From the NCBI RefSeq assembly GCF_900110455.1, contig NZ_FOIS01000002.1:124001-188000 (forward strand): a stretch of 64,000 bases of DNA, given 5' to 3'. Source of the stretch: Natrinema salifodinae (lineage in GTDB: Archaea > Halobacteriota > Halobacteria > Halobacteriales > Natrialbaceae). Position numbers and translations under genes: made by a program. The notes below the pieces were generated by a model, which saw nothing but the letters and a program-made list of their open reading frames with translations, had not been told where the DNA came from and did not search any database. This document shows positions 43,768 through 53,809 of the stretch, piece by piece (position 1 is the first letter of the stretch; each line of letters starts with the position of its first letter).

Positions 43768-44520
43768 GTGCGAATCGAGAACAGCTTCATTCCCGTCCGC
43801 GGCGTCGGGGAAGCCACCGAACGGAAGCTCTGGGCGAACGGCGTTACCCACTGGGACGAGTTCGACGGCAGCGTCGTCGGCCCGACGCTTTCCGACCGGA
43901 TCGAGTCCTTCATCGACGAGGGGCGGTCCCACCTCGAGCGCGGCGATGTCTCCGTCTTCGCGGAGGCGCTGCCGGCCTCGAGCCGCTGGCGGTGCTACGA
44001 GAACGTCAGTGACGAGGCCTGCTTCTTGGACATCGAGACGACCGGCCTCGACGCCTCCTGCAGCGACGTGACGACCGTCAGCCTCCACCGCGACGGCGAG
44101 ACGAAGACGTTCGTCAAGGACCGCGACCTCACAAGCGACCGCCTCGAGCGGGAACTCGACGAGTCGGCCCTGCTCGTCACGTTCAACGGCCAGCGGTTCG
44201 ACGTCCCGTTCCTCGAGACCTGTTTCGACGTCGACGTCGACCTGCCCCACGTCGATCTCATGTATTCCTGCAAGAAACTGGGGCTCGACGGCGGTCTAAA
44301 GGCGATCGAACGCGATCTCGGCATCGACCGCGATATGCCCGATATCAGCGGCCGAGACGCCGTCCGCCTCTGGCGCGAGTACGAGGCCGGCGACGACGCC
44401 GCCCTGGAGACGCTCGTCGAGTACAACCGCGCCGACACGGTAAATCTCGAACCGCTGATGGAACTCGTCGTGGACCGGCTCCACGACCAGGTCTTCGCGG
44501 CGGCGACGGCCGACGACTGA
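43768..44520 (+). CDS. RNase H-like (DEDD) exonuclease-domain protein
   Basis: 250 residues. The N-terminal 60 residues resemble a helix-hairpin-helix (FIPVRGVGEATERKLWANGV). The C-terminal domain is a DEDD exonuclease: FLDIETTGLD (Asp, Glu), LVTFNGQRFDVPFL (Asp), and YNRADTVNLEPL (Asp with preceding Tyr). The type is called RNase_H_2 or YprB-like. Likely acts on nucleic acid ends in repair or turnover. Start is a GTG at 43768. Confidence 0.85.
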   Translation: MRIENSFIPVRGVGEATERKLWANGVTHWDEFDGSVVGPTLSDRIESFIDEGRSHLERGDVSVFAEALPASSRWRCYENVSDEACFLDIETTGLDASCSDVTTVSLHRDGETKTFVKDRDLTSDRLERELDESALLVTFNGQRFDVPFLETCFDVDVDLPHVDLMYSCKKLGLDGGLKAIERDLGIDRDMPDISGRDAVRLWREYEAGDDAALETLVEYNRADTVNLEPLMELVVDRLHDQVFAAATADD

Positions 44521-44734
44521 GCGCTCCGCCGACGCCGTTTACTGTTATCCGTCTCCGCTCGGAGCGCGCGTCCATACGGCGAGCGCTCCCGAATCCGGTC
44601 GCACGCGGGCGACGACAGCGACGAGAACCGTACAGGTATTCGTCGATTCGGAGAGCGGCGAGTCGCGCCCGTTCCCGTTCGCCTGGCGGACGCGACTCGA
44701 GAACCGTGCGTGACCGGTCTGATCGGGAGGAAAC

Positions 44735-45016
44735 TTACTCGAGGTCGGAGACTTCGACGTCGCCGTCGCTCGTGACGACGACGTGGTAACCACAGAAGGG
44801 GAATTCGACGTGGCCGGTCGGTCGCTGTCGACCGTTGACGCGGTTCGAGAAGAGTGCATCGAGCGCTTCGGGGTTGACGACGTCGTAGAGCGCCTGGTAC
44901 TCCGGCGGCTCGAGTTCCGTCGGATCCACCCCTTCGCGCTCGGCGACGGCAGCGATGACGTCGAAACTTACTGACTGCCCGCCTGTCACATCCGAACGAT
45001 CCACTGAGAGTAGCAT
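44735..45016 (-). CDS. HalOD1 output-domain protein
   Basis: 93 residues, a stand-alone HalOD1 domain. Typical pattern: VSFDVIAAVAEREGVDPTEL, then LEPPEYQALYDVVNPEALDALF, ending in VEFPFCGYHVVVTSDGDVEV. HalOD1 is a haloarchaeal output domain of signalling proteins with unknown binding partner. ATG at 45016 gives MLLSVDRSD. Its upstream region is unusually A/T-rich and contains a 16-base palindrome. Confidence 0.88.
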   Translation of the reverse strand: MLLSVDRSDVTGGQSVSFDVIAAVAEREGVDPTELEPPEYQALYDVVNPEALDALFSNRVNGRQRPTGHVEFPFCGYHVVVTSDGDVEVSDLE

Positions 45017-45332
45017 CGGCCGGACTCTTACGGCGACCGGATATAAATCCTCTGGCCCCAAGCCGAGATTGGGCTACAATTTTGGGCTCTAGAGCCCATG
45101 TATGGTGTATAGGGTATTTATTGGTCGCTAATTAATAACTAATCTTATTCCCATCAAACTATATAAAACTATTCAGGGAGTGATAGTTCGCCGTAATATT
45201 CTGTTATATCGGCGTTTCACCCGACCCGGTATAAACGGTCGGCGGCTTCGACGAGCGGACGAATTCGACTCGAGCACGTTCCGGAGCCGGGACGGCTTTC
45301 CTCGGGCGAGCGGACCGAGGAACCCCAACGGG
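45017..45332. other. A/T-rich intergenic region
   Basis: 316 bases upstream of the HalOD1 gene and downstream of the antiporter. Bases 45100-45180 are strikingly A/T-rich for this genome, with stretches such as gctaattaataacta and actatataaaacta. No gene seen; several TATA-like sequences on both strands. Contains the palindrome at 45083-45098. Confidence 0.5.
45083..45098. promoter_or_regulatory. 16-base perfect palindrome
   Basis: tgggctctagagccca reads the same on both strands. A direct repeat of the arm (ttgggct) lies at about 45069. Position 67 bases upstream of the HalOD1 ATG suggests an operator, but it is only inferred. Confidence 0.5.
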
Positions 45333-46607
45333 CTACGACGCCTCCGCCCGCGCTTCGAGCCAGCGGATAGCGGGTGTGGCGGTGATGCCGTGGACGACGA
45401 TCGAAATGAGGACAACGGCGCCGACGGTGGCCCACAGGATGTCGGCGTCGGGAAACGCCGCCTCGTTCAGCCCGTGAGCGAGGTAGTAGAACGACCCGAT
45501 GCCGCGCACGCCGAAGAAGGCCACCGTCGCCCGCTCGACGGGGTCGCGTTCGAACCCGAGGAAGCCGATCAGTCCGGCGAGCGGCCGGATGAGGAACACG
45601 ATCGCGACCGCCGCGACGAGCGCCTGGCGGGTCAGCGGCTCGAGGAGGCCGCCGACGATCGCGCCGCCGAAAAACAGCATGATGATCGCCATCATCACCT
45701 GCTCGGCGAGTTCGCTGATCTCGTGGAGCGACTCGTTGTATTCGTGAGAGCGCTCGTAGTGGCGGATCGTCAGCGCGGCGACGAAGACCGCGATGAACCC
45801 GTAGCCGCCGACGAGTTCGGTCGCCCCGTAGACGAGTAGCGTGCCCGCGATGGCTTCGAGCCCCTCGACGGACGCCGCCAGCGGGGTCTCGCCCCAGGGA
45901 CTCGAGGCGAAGACGGCCCTGGCGGTCACGTAGCCGAGGACGAGGCCGACGGTCACGCCGACGACGATCCGGTAGCCGACGTCGACGATGAGCCACTCGC
46001 CGGCCCAGTTGGCGGGCGCGAGCCCGACGAGGGCGAGCGCGATCGCCAGGTTCGTAAACGGAAAGGCGAGCCCGTCGTTTAACCCCGCCTCGGAGGTGAG
46101 CGCGAACCGGACTTCGTCCTGCTGTCCGGCTGCCTCCTCTAAGGACTCCGCTTCGCTTCCCATCCCCGGGCCGCCGACCTGGACCTCCGACGCCAGCACC
46201 GGGTCAGTCGGCGCGATACACGCGCCCAGCAAGACCGCCGTCGGAACGACTAGGCCGGTCCACCAGCCCAGCAGCGCCGCTCCGGCGATCGAGAGCGGCA
46301 TCGTGATCACCAGCAGTCGCCAGGTCGACGCCCAGGCGCGCAGTCCCGGCGGGCGATCGATCTTCAGTCCGACGCCCATTAGGGCGATGATGACGCCCAG
46401 TTCAGCGAGGTGCTCGGTCGTCGTCCCCTGTTCGAGCGGGTCGGGCGCGGGGAGACCGATCGGCAGCCCGAACAGCAGCATGCCGAGCGCGACGAAGAAG
46501 ACGGGCATCGAAATCGCCCGGTCTGAGACGAACCGGGGGAGCACGGCGACGCCGAACAGCGCGACGCCGATCACGATCAGGCCGACGTTGTACAGCTCGA
46601 GGGCCAT
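45333..46607 (-). CDS. Cation:proton antiporter, NhaP/CPA1 type
   Basis: 424 residues with about 12 membrane segments. Exchanges Na+ (or K+) for protons, important for ion homeostasis in halophiles. Core motifs are ACIAPTDPVLASEVQ (TDP segment) and SEAGLNDGLAFPF (ND pair that binds the ion). FFGVRGIGSFYYL is the third conserved block. The extra acidic loop between the first two (GSEAESLEEAAGQQDE) is typical of haloarchaea. ATG at 46607; it diverges from a lipoprotein gene 94 bases away. Confidence 0.92.
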   Translation of the reverse strand: MALELYNVGLIVIGVALFGVAVLPRFVSDRAISMPVFFVALGMLLFGLPIGLPAPDPLEQGTTTEHLAELGVIIALMGVGLKIDRPPGLRAWASTWRLLVITMPLSIAGAALLGWWTGLVVPTAVLLGACIAPTDPVLASEVQVGGPGMGSEAESLEEAAGQQDEVRFALTSEAGLNDGLAFPFTNLAIALALVGLAPANWAGEWLIVDVGYRIVVGVTVGLVLGYVTARAVFASSPWGETPLAASVEGLEAIAGTLLVYGATELVGGYGFIAVFVAALTIRHYERSHEYNESLHEISELAEQVMMAIIMLFFGGAIVGGLLEPLTRQALVAAVAIVFLIRPLAGLIGFLGFERDPVERATVAFFGVRGIGSFYYLAHGLNEAAFPDADILWATVGAVVLISIVVHGITATPAIRWLEARAEAS

Positions 46608-46701
46608 TGGGGCGATGACACCTATGCGAAATCGGTCCTTTATCTCGGTGCCGGCGTTTGCAGAACGAATGCCTTTGACTCGGGACGGTGCGACAACGCG
46701 T

Positions 46702-47337
46702 ATGGACCGCCGGGTGTCGGGCACCGACGAGCGGAGCGCCAGCGGTAGCGATAGCGATAGCGGCCGCGGATCGACGCGGCGACGATTCCTGCAGGCGGGC
46801 GCGGTCGCCGCGCTCGCCGCGTCCGCCGGCTGCATCGAGGAGATGGGAACAGAGTTTCCGAAGAACGAGAAGTGGCCGATCTCGGAGCGGGTGCCGGACC
46901 TCCCCGTCGAGGAGCGGGCGGACGTTCTCGAGGACCGGATCACCGAACTCGCGAGCGCCGAGATCGACGATCCGGAGGGGCTCGCGTCGACGCTCGGCGA
47001 GTACGACGTGACCGTCGAGTCGGTCGAGCGCGAGCGGGACGTGCTGACGCTCGAGTACGTCAACACGGACCGCGACGACGAGGGCAACGTCCACGACGTC
47101 GCCCTGCTTGCGGGCGGGTACGCGGCGCTGATCGAGTCCGGATACGACGCCGCCGCGCTGGGGGCGACGATCCTCGACGACGCGCCGGCCTCCTACGGCT
47201 CCGCGACGGTCGAGACCCCCTGGGCCGAGGAGTACAACGCGGGCGCGCTGACGGCCGCCGAGTACGGCGAACTGGTCGTGACGACGATCGAATCCCAGCG
47301 CTACGAACCCGACGTCACCGTCTCGCCCGAGGAGTGA
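46702..47337 (+). CDS. Tat-exported lipoprotein, uncharacterised
   Basis: 211 residues. After a Ser/Asp-rich leader comes the twin-arginine motif (STRRRFLQAGAVAALAAS) and lipobox AGC. The mature domain (about 55-205) has an alpha/beta pattern: RADVLEDRITELASAEIDD, VLTLEYVNTDRDDEGN, YAALIESGYDAAAL, YGELVVTTIESQRYEP. It resembles a haloarchaeal DUF of secreted proteins. No catalytic motif seen. Confidence 0.8.
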   Translation: MDRRVSGTDERSASGSDSDSGRGSTRRRFLQAGAVAALAASAGCIEEMGTEFPKNEKWPISERVPDLPVEERADVLEDRITELASAEIDDPEGLASTLGEYDVTVESVERERDVLTLEYVNTDRDDEGNVHDVALLAGGYAALIESGYDAAALGATILDDAPASYGSATVETPWAEEYNAGALTAAEYGELVVTTIESQRYEPDVTVSPEE

Positions 47338-47421
47338 CGGTGCCCCGTCGCGAGTGACGCTTCGAGCCTCCTTGCTATCGTCTGTTCAAAGGCTATTCGT
47401 CCCGGTGGTCTACGACCGACG

Positions 47422-47553
47422 ATGACTCCCCGTTCTCGCTCGTCGGACGAACCGGTCACGTGCCGGGTGTGTGGCACGAAAAACAAGCATCTCTACACCT
47501 ACTGCCGGAACTGTCTCGGCCAGCTTCCCGCGCGACCCGATTCCAGACGGTAG
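47422..47553 (+). CDS. 43-residue zinc-ribbon small protein
   Basis: A short frame with ATG at 47422 and TAG at 47551-47553. It carries two CxxC knuckles: CRVC (Cys14, Cys17) and CRNC (Cys28, Cys31), ten residues apart, with basic residues between (TKNKHLYTY). This is the form of haloarchaeal one-domain zinc-finger micro-proteins. The last Cys pair is followed by LGQLPARPDSRR. No promoter is obvious; a TATA-like caaaggctattc lies about 25-35 bases upstream. Role unknown. Confidence 0.72.
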   Translation: MTPRSRSSDEPVTCRVCGTKNKHLYTYCRNCLGQLPARPDSRR

Positions 47554-47690
47554 CCGACACCGCCGCTCGCTCGCGGAGTTTCGATCACGGATCGTCTCGC
47601 GTGGACCCGCTGAGTCGGGCGGACGCCGCCGTCGGCATTCGGGCCGGAGACGTTCGTCGCTCCTGCGGGCCGTGAGCCTCCCCTGGCGCG

Positions 47691-49523
<1,833 letters not shown>

Positions 49524-49876
49524 TCCTGTGGCAACAGTCAACAGGTGCCTACCTTACTTTTTCGCAACCGGTCGGAGAAGCGGCCCCGGGTTGCAGTCGC
49601 GGTCGCCGCGTCGACCGCAGTATCTAGTTCGCTATCGGAAGTACCGTTTTAAGTACCTGTCGGAGCGGTGGCGGGCGGTCGGGCGTCGCGACCGTCGCAC
49701 ATCGGCCTCGAAACTCGCTGCTTCGATATCGTTCCTTCCGTTCCGGCCGGTGCAGCGGCCCAGTTACCCCGTTCGATCGTATCAGGCGCCGGGGTTCAGC
49801 GGATCGGGTCGTGCGCTAGCGAGGTTACGGATCGAAAGTCATAAAGTAGTGGACTTCTCATATCGAGACAGACTCA
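49524..49876. other. Region between pccA and the 5S gene
   Basis: 353 bases without a coding gene. A two-way A/T element lies at about 49648-49656 (acttaaaac read on the minus strand), about 125 bases before the pccA ATG, and is a candidate pccA promoter. At 49838-49847 a TATA-like gtcataaagt read on the plus strand is the candidate 5S promoter. No 23S rRNA remnant is seen. Confidence 0.5.
49831..49850 (+). promoter_or_regulatory. Candidate promoter of the 5S rRNA gene
   Basis: BRE/TATA-like cgaaagtcataaagta, about 30 bases before the tRNA-like element at 49877. The expected start of transcription would fall near 49865-49870. Archaeal promoter spacing fits; no experimental data. Confidence 0.45.
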
Positions 49877-49917
49877 CCGACGTTGGCTGTACCGCGGTTC
49901 GATTCCGCGGGTCGGCA
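49877..49917 (+). ncRNA. tRNA-like element (t-element) before 5S rRNA
   Basis: ccgac (49877-49881) pairs with gtcgg (49911-49915); ccgcgg (49892-49897) pairs with ccgcgg (49905-49910) around the T-loop-like ttcgatt (49898-49904). Together they form an acceptor-plus-T-arm minihelix ending one or two bases before the 5S rRNA. In Haloferax volcanii, tRNase Z cuts after such a tRNA-like structure to create the 5S 5' end (established). There is no D-arm or anticodon arm, so this is not a tRNA gene. Confidence 0.78.
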
Positions 49918-50039
49918 TTGAGGCGGCCACAGCGGCGGGGAACCACCCGTACCCATCCCGAACACGGAAGTTAAGCCCGCCTACGTATCGGCCAGTACTG
50001 GAGTGCGCGAGCCTCTGGGAACCCCGATTCGCCGCCTCC
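49918..50039 (+). rRNA. rrf: 5S ribosomal RNA, orphan copy
   Basis: About 122 bases, complete. Helix I pairs 49920-49927 (gaggcggc) with 50031-50038 (gccgcctc). Conserved internal segments are acccgtacccatcccgaaca and agtactggagtgcgcgagcc. The 5' end ttgagg and the length fit haloarchaeal 5S. No 16S, 23S or tRNA gene is in the window, so this copy stands alone. It lies on the plus strand between two minus-strand pcc genes. Confidence 0.95.
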
Positions 50040-50296
50040 CCATTCATTCCGTTTTATCACGCACCCAATAGTCGAATCGCCTTCCTCCTCGCCGAGGACG
50101 GGCTCGACCGGCGGACACTCGTCGAGCCGGTGCGTTCGGTCGGAACACGAGGACTGTTCCGTATACCTGCTATAGTATTTCCGAGAATACGGCTTCCCGC
50201 GATGGGTTCCGAACGTCCCGCCGAACTCTGCCTCACGAATTACGGGCGATCGATCCGTCCGGATCGGACCGAACCGAAAAGCGAGTCCGGGTCCCG

Positions 50297-50650
50297 TCAG
50301 AACCGCTCGGTCCGCCCCGCGGCGGTCCACGGATCCGTCGGCGCCTGGCGGGGCACTCGAACGGTCCGGTGTTGCTGTGCGCGAACGCGGCCGCCGAAGG
50401 CCCAACGCCTGTCGTCCCACGTCTCCTCGCCGTCGGCCGCGGCGGCGGCCGCGAGCGTCAGGTCGTGAAGGTGGGCCCCGATGGCGGCGGCGATCGCCGC
50501 CGCCTCCTCGTCGTCCGCGTCGTCGGGGATGTCGATCTCGACGTCGGCGGGCAGCGTCGCCTCGATCGCGGACGGGTCGGCGTCATCCGGGGCCGGTTCG
50601 TCCGTCGGCGCCGCGGCGGTGTCGGTCTCAGACTGGTGCTGTGAGGTCAT
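50297..50650 (-). CDS. pccX: PccX-like third subunit of propionyl-CoA carboxylase
   Basis: 117 residues. In Haloferax mediterranei a small subunit PccX, encoded between pccB and pccA, is essential for propionyl-CoA carboxylase activity. This protein has the same position right after pccB (8-base gap). The helical segment [20 protein letters not shown] is followed by [20 protein letters not shown], the conserved part. An acidic N-terminal extension of about 45 residues makes it longer than I recall for the H. mediterranei form (about 80). Confidence 0.82.
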   Translation of the reverse strand: MTSQHQSETDTAAAPTDEPAPDDADPSAIEATLPADVEIDIPDDADDEEAAAIAAAIGAHLHDLTLAAAAAADGEETWDDRRWAFGGRVRAQQHRTVRVPRQAPTDPWTAAGRTERF

Positions 50651-50658
50651 ACTGTGGA

Positions 50659-52209
50659 CTACAGCGGGATGTTGCCGTGTTTCTTGTCCGGGTTCGACTC
50701 GCGCTTGGTCTGGAGCATCTCCAGGTCGTCGATCAGCCGCGGCCGGGTCTCCGTCGGCAGGATGACGTCGTCGAGGAAGCCCTTGTCCGTCGCGGTGTAG
50801 GGGTTGGCGAACTCTTCGCGGTACTCCTCGATGAGTTCGTCCCGGAGTTCGTCGGGATTGTCGGCTTCCTCGAGTTCGTTGCGGTAGAGGATGTTGACCG
50901 CACCCTGCGGGCCCATGACGGCGATCTCGGCGGTCGGCCAGGCGTAGTTGACGTCGGCGCCGAGGTTCTTCGAGGCCATGACGCAGTAGGCGCCGCCGTA
51001 GGCCTTCCGGGTGATGACGGTCAGCAGCGGGACGGTCGCCTCGGCGTAGGCGTAGAGCAGTTTCGCACCGTGGCGGATGATCCCGCGGTGCTCCTGGTCG
51101 GTCCCGGGCATGTAGCCGGGGACGTCGACGAAGGTGACGATCGGGATGTTAAAGGAGTCACAGAAGCGGACGAACCGCGAGCCCTTCATCGAGGAGTCGA
51201 CGGTCAGCGTGCCGGCGTTGACGCGGGGCTGGTTGGCGACGATGCCGACCGAGCGGCCGTCGAGGCGACCGAAGCCGACGACGAGTTCCTTGGCGAAGTT
51301 CTCCGCGACCTCGAAGAACGAGCCCTGGTCGACGACGCTGTCGACGACGTCGACCATGTCGTAGGGCTTCTGCGGGCTCGGCGGAACGATGGTCTCGAGT
51401 TCCTCGTCGCGGCGGTCGGGATCGTCCCACGGTTCGACGCGTGGCGGATCCTCGACGTTGTTCTGCGGGAGATAAGAGAGCAGCCGTTTGATGTCGTCTA
51501 GGGCCTGTTCCTCGCTCTCGCAGGCGAACTGGGCGACGCCGGTCTTGTTCGCGTGGGTCACCGCGCCGCCGAGTTCCTCGTGGGTGACCTCTTCACCGGT
51601 GACCGTCTTGGTGACGCCCGGTCCGGTGATGTACATGTGACTCGTGTCCTTCACCATGAAGATGAAGTCGGTGATCGACGGCGAGTAAACCGCACCCCCG
51701 GCGCAGGGCCCCATGATCCCCGAAATCTGGGGGACGACGCCGCTGGCCTCCTGATTCCGACGGAAGATCTCGGTGAAGCCGGCCAGGCTCTTGACGCCCT
51801 CCTGGATGCGCGCGCCGGCGGAGTCGTTGAGCCCGACGATGGGAGCGCCCACCTCCATCGCCATGTCCATCACCTTGCAGATCTTCTCGGCGAACACTTC
51901 GCCGAGCGAGCCGCCGAAGACGGTGAAATCGTGGGCGAAGACGAAGACGGTTCGGCCGTTGACCTCGCCGTAGCCCGTGACGACGCCGTCGCCGGGAATC
52001 TTTCGCTCTTCCATCCCGAACTGGCTCGTCTGGTGGGTCCGGAGCTGGTCGAACTCCGTGAAGGTGCCATCGTCGAGGAAGTAGTCGATCCGCTCGCGAG
52101 CGGTCATCTTCCCCTTGTCGTGTTGCTTCTCGATGCGCTCTTCGCCGCCGCCCTTGCGGGCTTCCTCGCGGAACTCCTCGAGTTCGTCGATGCGGTCTTC
52201 CATCGTCAT
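50659..52209 (-). CDS. pccB: Propionyl-CoA carboxylase beta subunit (carboxyltransferase)
   Basis: 516 residues. Transfers the carboxyl group from biotin to acyl-CoA. Both crotonase-fold halves are seen: [12 protein letters not shown]-type [20 protein letters not shown] and [15 protein letters not shown] in the first, then [40 protein letters not shown] and [19 protein letters not shown] in the second. The oxyanion-hole Gly-Gly pairs are intact. Start: ATG at 52209, or 52203. First gene of the cluster; the 5S gene separates it from pccA. Confidence 0.95.
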   Translation of the reverse strand: MTMEDRIDELEEFREEARKGGGEERIEKQHDKGKMTARERIDYFLDDGTFTEFDQLRTHQTSQFGMEERKIPGDGVVTGYGEVNGRTVFVFAHDFTVFGGSLGEVFAEKICKVMDMAMEVGAPIVGLNDSAGARIQEGVKSLAGFTEIFRRNQEASGVVPQISGIMGPCAGGAVYSPSITDFIFMVKDTSHMYITGPGVTKTVTGEEVTHEELGGAVTHANKTGVAQFACESEEQALDDIKRLLSYLPQNNVEDPPRVEPWDDPDRRDEELETIVPPSPQKPYDMVDVVDSVVDQGSFFEVAENFAKELVVGFGRLDGRSVGIVANQPRVNAGTLTVDSSMKGSRFVRFCDSFNIPIVTFVDVPGYMPGTDQEHRGIIRHGAKLLYAYAEATVPLLTVITRKAYGGAYCVMASKNLGADVNYAWPTAEIAVMGPQGAVNILYRNELEEADNPDELRDELIEEYREEFANPYTATDKGFLDDVILPTETRPRLIDDLEMLQTKRESNPDKKHGNIPL

Positions 52210-52400
52210 TGTTGATGAACCCTCCCGCTCATTGCCCGAGGAAACGGCCACGTCCCCCAAAAACGTTCGGTAAATCGGAGTGGTATCCTACCGACGGTGT
52301 GCGAAATTATGCCACATTGGTTCGGTTTCGCTCACAGTCAGTTTCGGTGAGACGTGAGCAGCCATAATTCGTCTCTGGGACGCGTTGTGGCACAAACAGC

Positions 52401-52408
52401 TATATAGG
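52401..52408 (+). promoter_or_regulatory. TATA box of the binding-protein gene
   Basis: tatatagg, about 21-28 bases before the ATG at 52429, predicts a leaderless transcript for the permuted binding protein. The gene therefore looks expressed. Confidence 0.6.
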
Positions 52409-52428
52409 ATACCTTGTCATTGTTACCC

Positions 52429-53706
52429 ATGGTACGGCAAGTCAGTCGACGGGGGGTGCTCAGTGGAATCGGTGGTGCGGGTGCGATCGGTCTCGCCGGA
52501 TGCATCGGCGACGAAGGGGCGGTCGAAGGGGGCGGTCCGGACGTCCTAAACGTTATCGGCTACCCGGAGAGCGGCATTCAGATCTTCCGGGACTTCTACG
52601 CCGACTTCGACACCGGGACGGAAATCATCGTTCCCGACGGACTGCAGGACGGCGATCTCCCCGGCGAAGTCGGGAACGATATGGCGAACGTCACCGGCAC
52701 CGCGCCGGCGTCCCAAGGCCCGCACGAGGAGGCCTTCGCGGAGCTCTACGAGGACGAGTACGGCGAATCACCCGGGGTGTTCACCTCGCACACGTTCGAC
52801 GCCGTTGCGATGTGTACCCTCGCGAACGTCGCGGCCGGTAACAACGACGGCCAGGCGGTCCGAGATCAGATGCGCCGGGTCGCGAACCCTGGCGGCGACG
52901 AGTACGGGCCCGGCGAACTTCAGGCGGCCGCTGAAGCCGTCGCGGCCGGCGACGAGATCACCTATCAGGGCGCTTCAAGCGCGGTCAACTTCGACGACGT
53001 CGGCGACCCCGCAGAGGCCGCCTACGACGTTTGGGAGTTCAGCGACGATGACATCGAAACGGTCGATACGATCACCTTCGAAGGGAACGATCCCGGTGGC
53101 GAGATGGCCAACGAATCACCCGGCGGAACCGGCCGCGACGTGATGGTCGCGATGTTGCTCCCCGAAACGGGGGACCTCGGCGAACTCGGCACCCCGATGA
53201 TCGACGCCGGTCGCCTGGCCATTCAACGGATGGAGGGGGTCGACCTCACGTTCGATCTGCAGGTCGAGGACACGGAGACCGACGAGGACACGACCCTCAG
53301 CAACGGCGGTGCGCTCATCGACGCGGGGTATCCCGCGATCGTCGGCGCCGCGTCGTCCGGCAACTCCGTCCCGCTGGTCGGCGAGACCAGCAGCGCGAGC
53401 GTCGTCCAGTGTTCGCCGGCCAGTACGGCACTGTCCCTGTCGAACGTCGAGGACGACGGCTACTTCTTCCGGACCGCGCCGAGCGACCTGCTGCAAGGGC
53501 AGGTGATGGCGGAGGTCTCCGCGAATCGCCTCGACGCGGACCAGGTGGCCACGCTGTACGTCAACAACGACTACGGGCAGCAGCTCTCGGAGCAGTACGT
53601 CGAGTCCGTCGAGGACGATCAGGGCGGCGAGGCGCTCAGTGAGGTCTCGTTCGAGCCTGAACAGGGCTCGTACACCGGCGAACTCGAGTCCGCGCTGGCC
53701 GAGTAG
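52429..53706 (+). CDS. Branched-chain amino-acid binding lipoprotein, circularly permuted
   Basis: 425 residues. The signal MVRQVSRRGVLSGIGGAGAI ends in lipobox LAGC (Cys25), Tat type. In the LivJ-like family the mature protein starts with VAMLLPETGDLGELGTPM and ends with the GASSAVNFDD block. Here the order is reversed: residues 37-218 are the usual second half (DVLNVIGYPESGIQIFRDFY, VFTSHTFDAVAMCTLANVAA, TYQGASSAVNF). A linker (219-235, GNDPGGEMANESPGG) leads to residues 236-425, the usual first half, ending ELESALAE. Both halves are complete, so total length is normal. It is convergent with the livHMGF operon. Confidence 0.88.
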   Translation: MVRQVSRRGVLSGIGGAGAIGLAGCIGDEGAVEGGGPDVLNVIGYPESGIQIFRDFYADFDTGTEIIVPDGLQDGDLPGEVGNDMANVTGTAPASQGPHEEAFAELYEDEYGESPGVFTSHTFDAVAMCTLANVAAGNNDGQAVRDQMRRVANPGGDEYGPGELQAAAEAVAAGDEITYQGASSAVNFDDVGDPAEAAYDVWEFSDDDIETVDTITFEGNDPGGEMANESPGGTGRDVMVAMLLPETGDLGELGTPMIDAGRLAIQRMEGVDLTFDLQVEDTETDEDTTLSNGGALIDAGYPAIVGAASSGNSVPLVGETSSASVVQCSPASTALSLSNVEDDGYFFRTAPSDLLQGQVMAEVSANRLDADQVATLYVNNDYGQQLSEQYVESVEDDQGGEALSEVSFEPEQGSYTGELESALAE

Positions 53707-53809
53707 TAACGCGGCACCGCGGTGACCGATCGCGGCCGGACTCCTCTTTCGCCGCCCGCCGATACGCGTCGATAGCTGCCGACCGCCGCTGAGTCGCGCG
53801 GACTGCGAG

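Noticed and set aside
49877-49917. tRNA-Cys or another tRNA gene next to 5S
   Set aside because: Only an acceptor-like stem and a T-arm are present. There are no D or anticodon arms and no partner for a full acceptor stem at the right distance.
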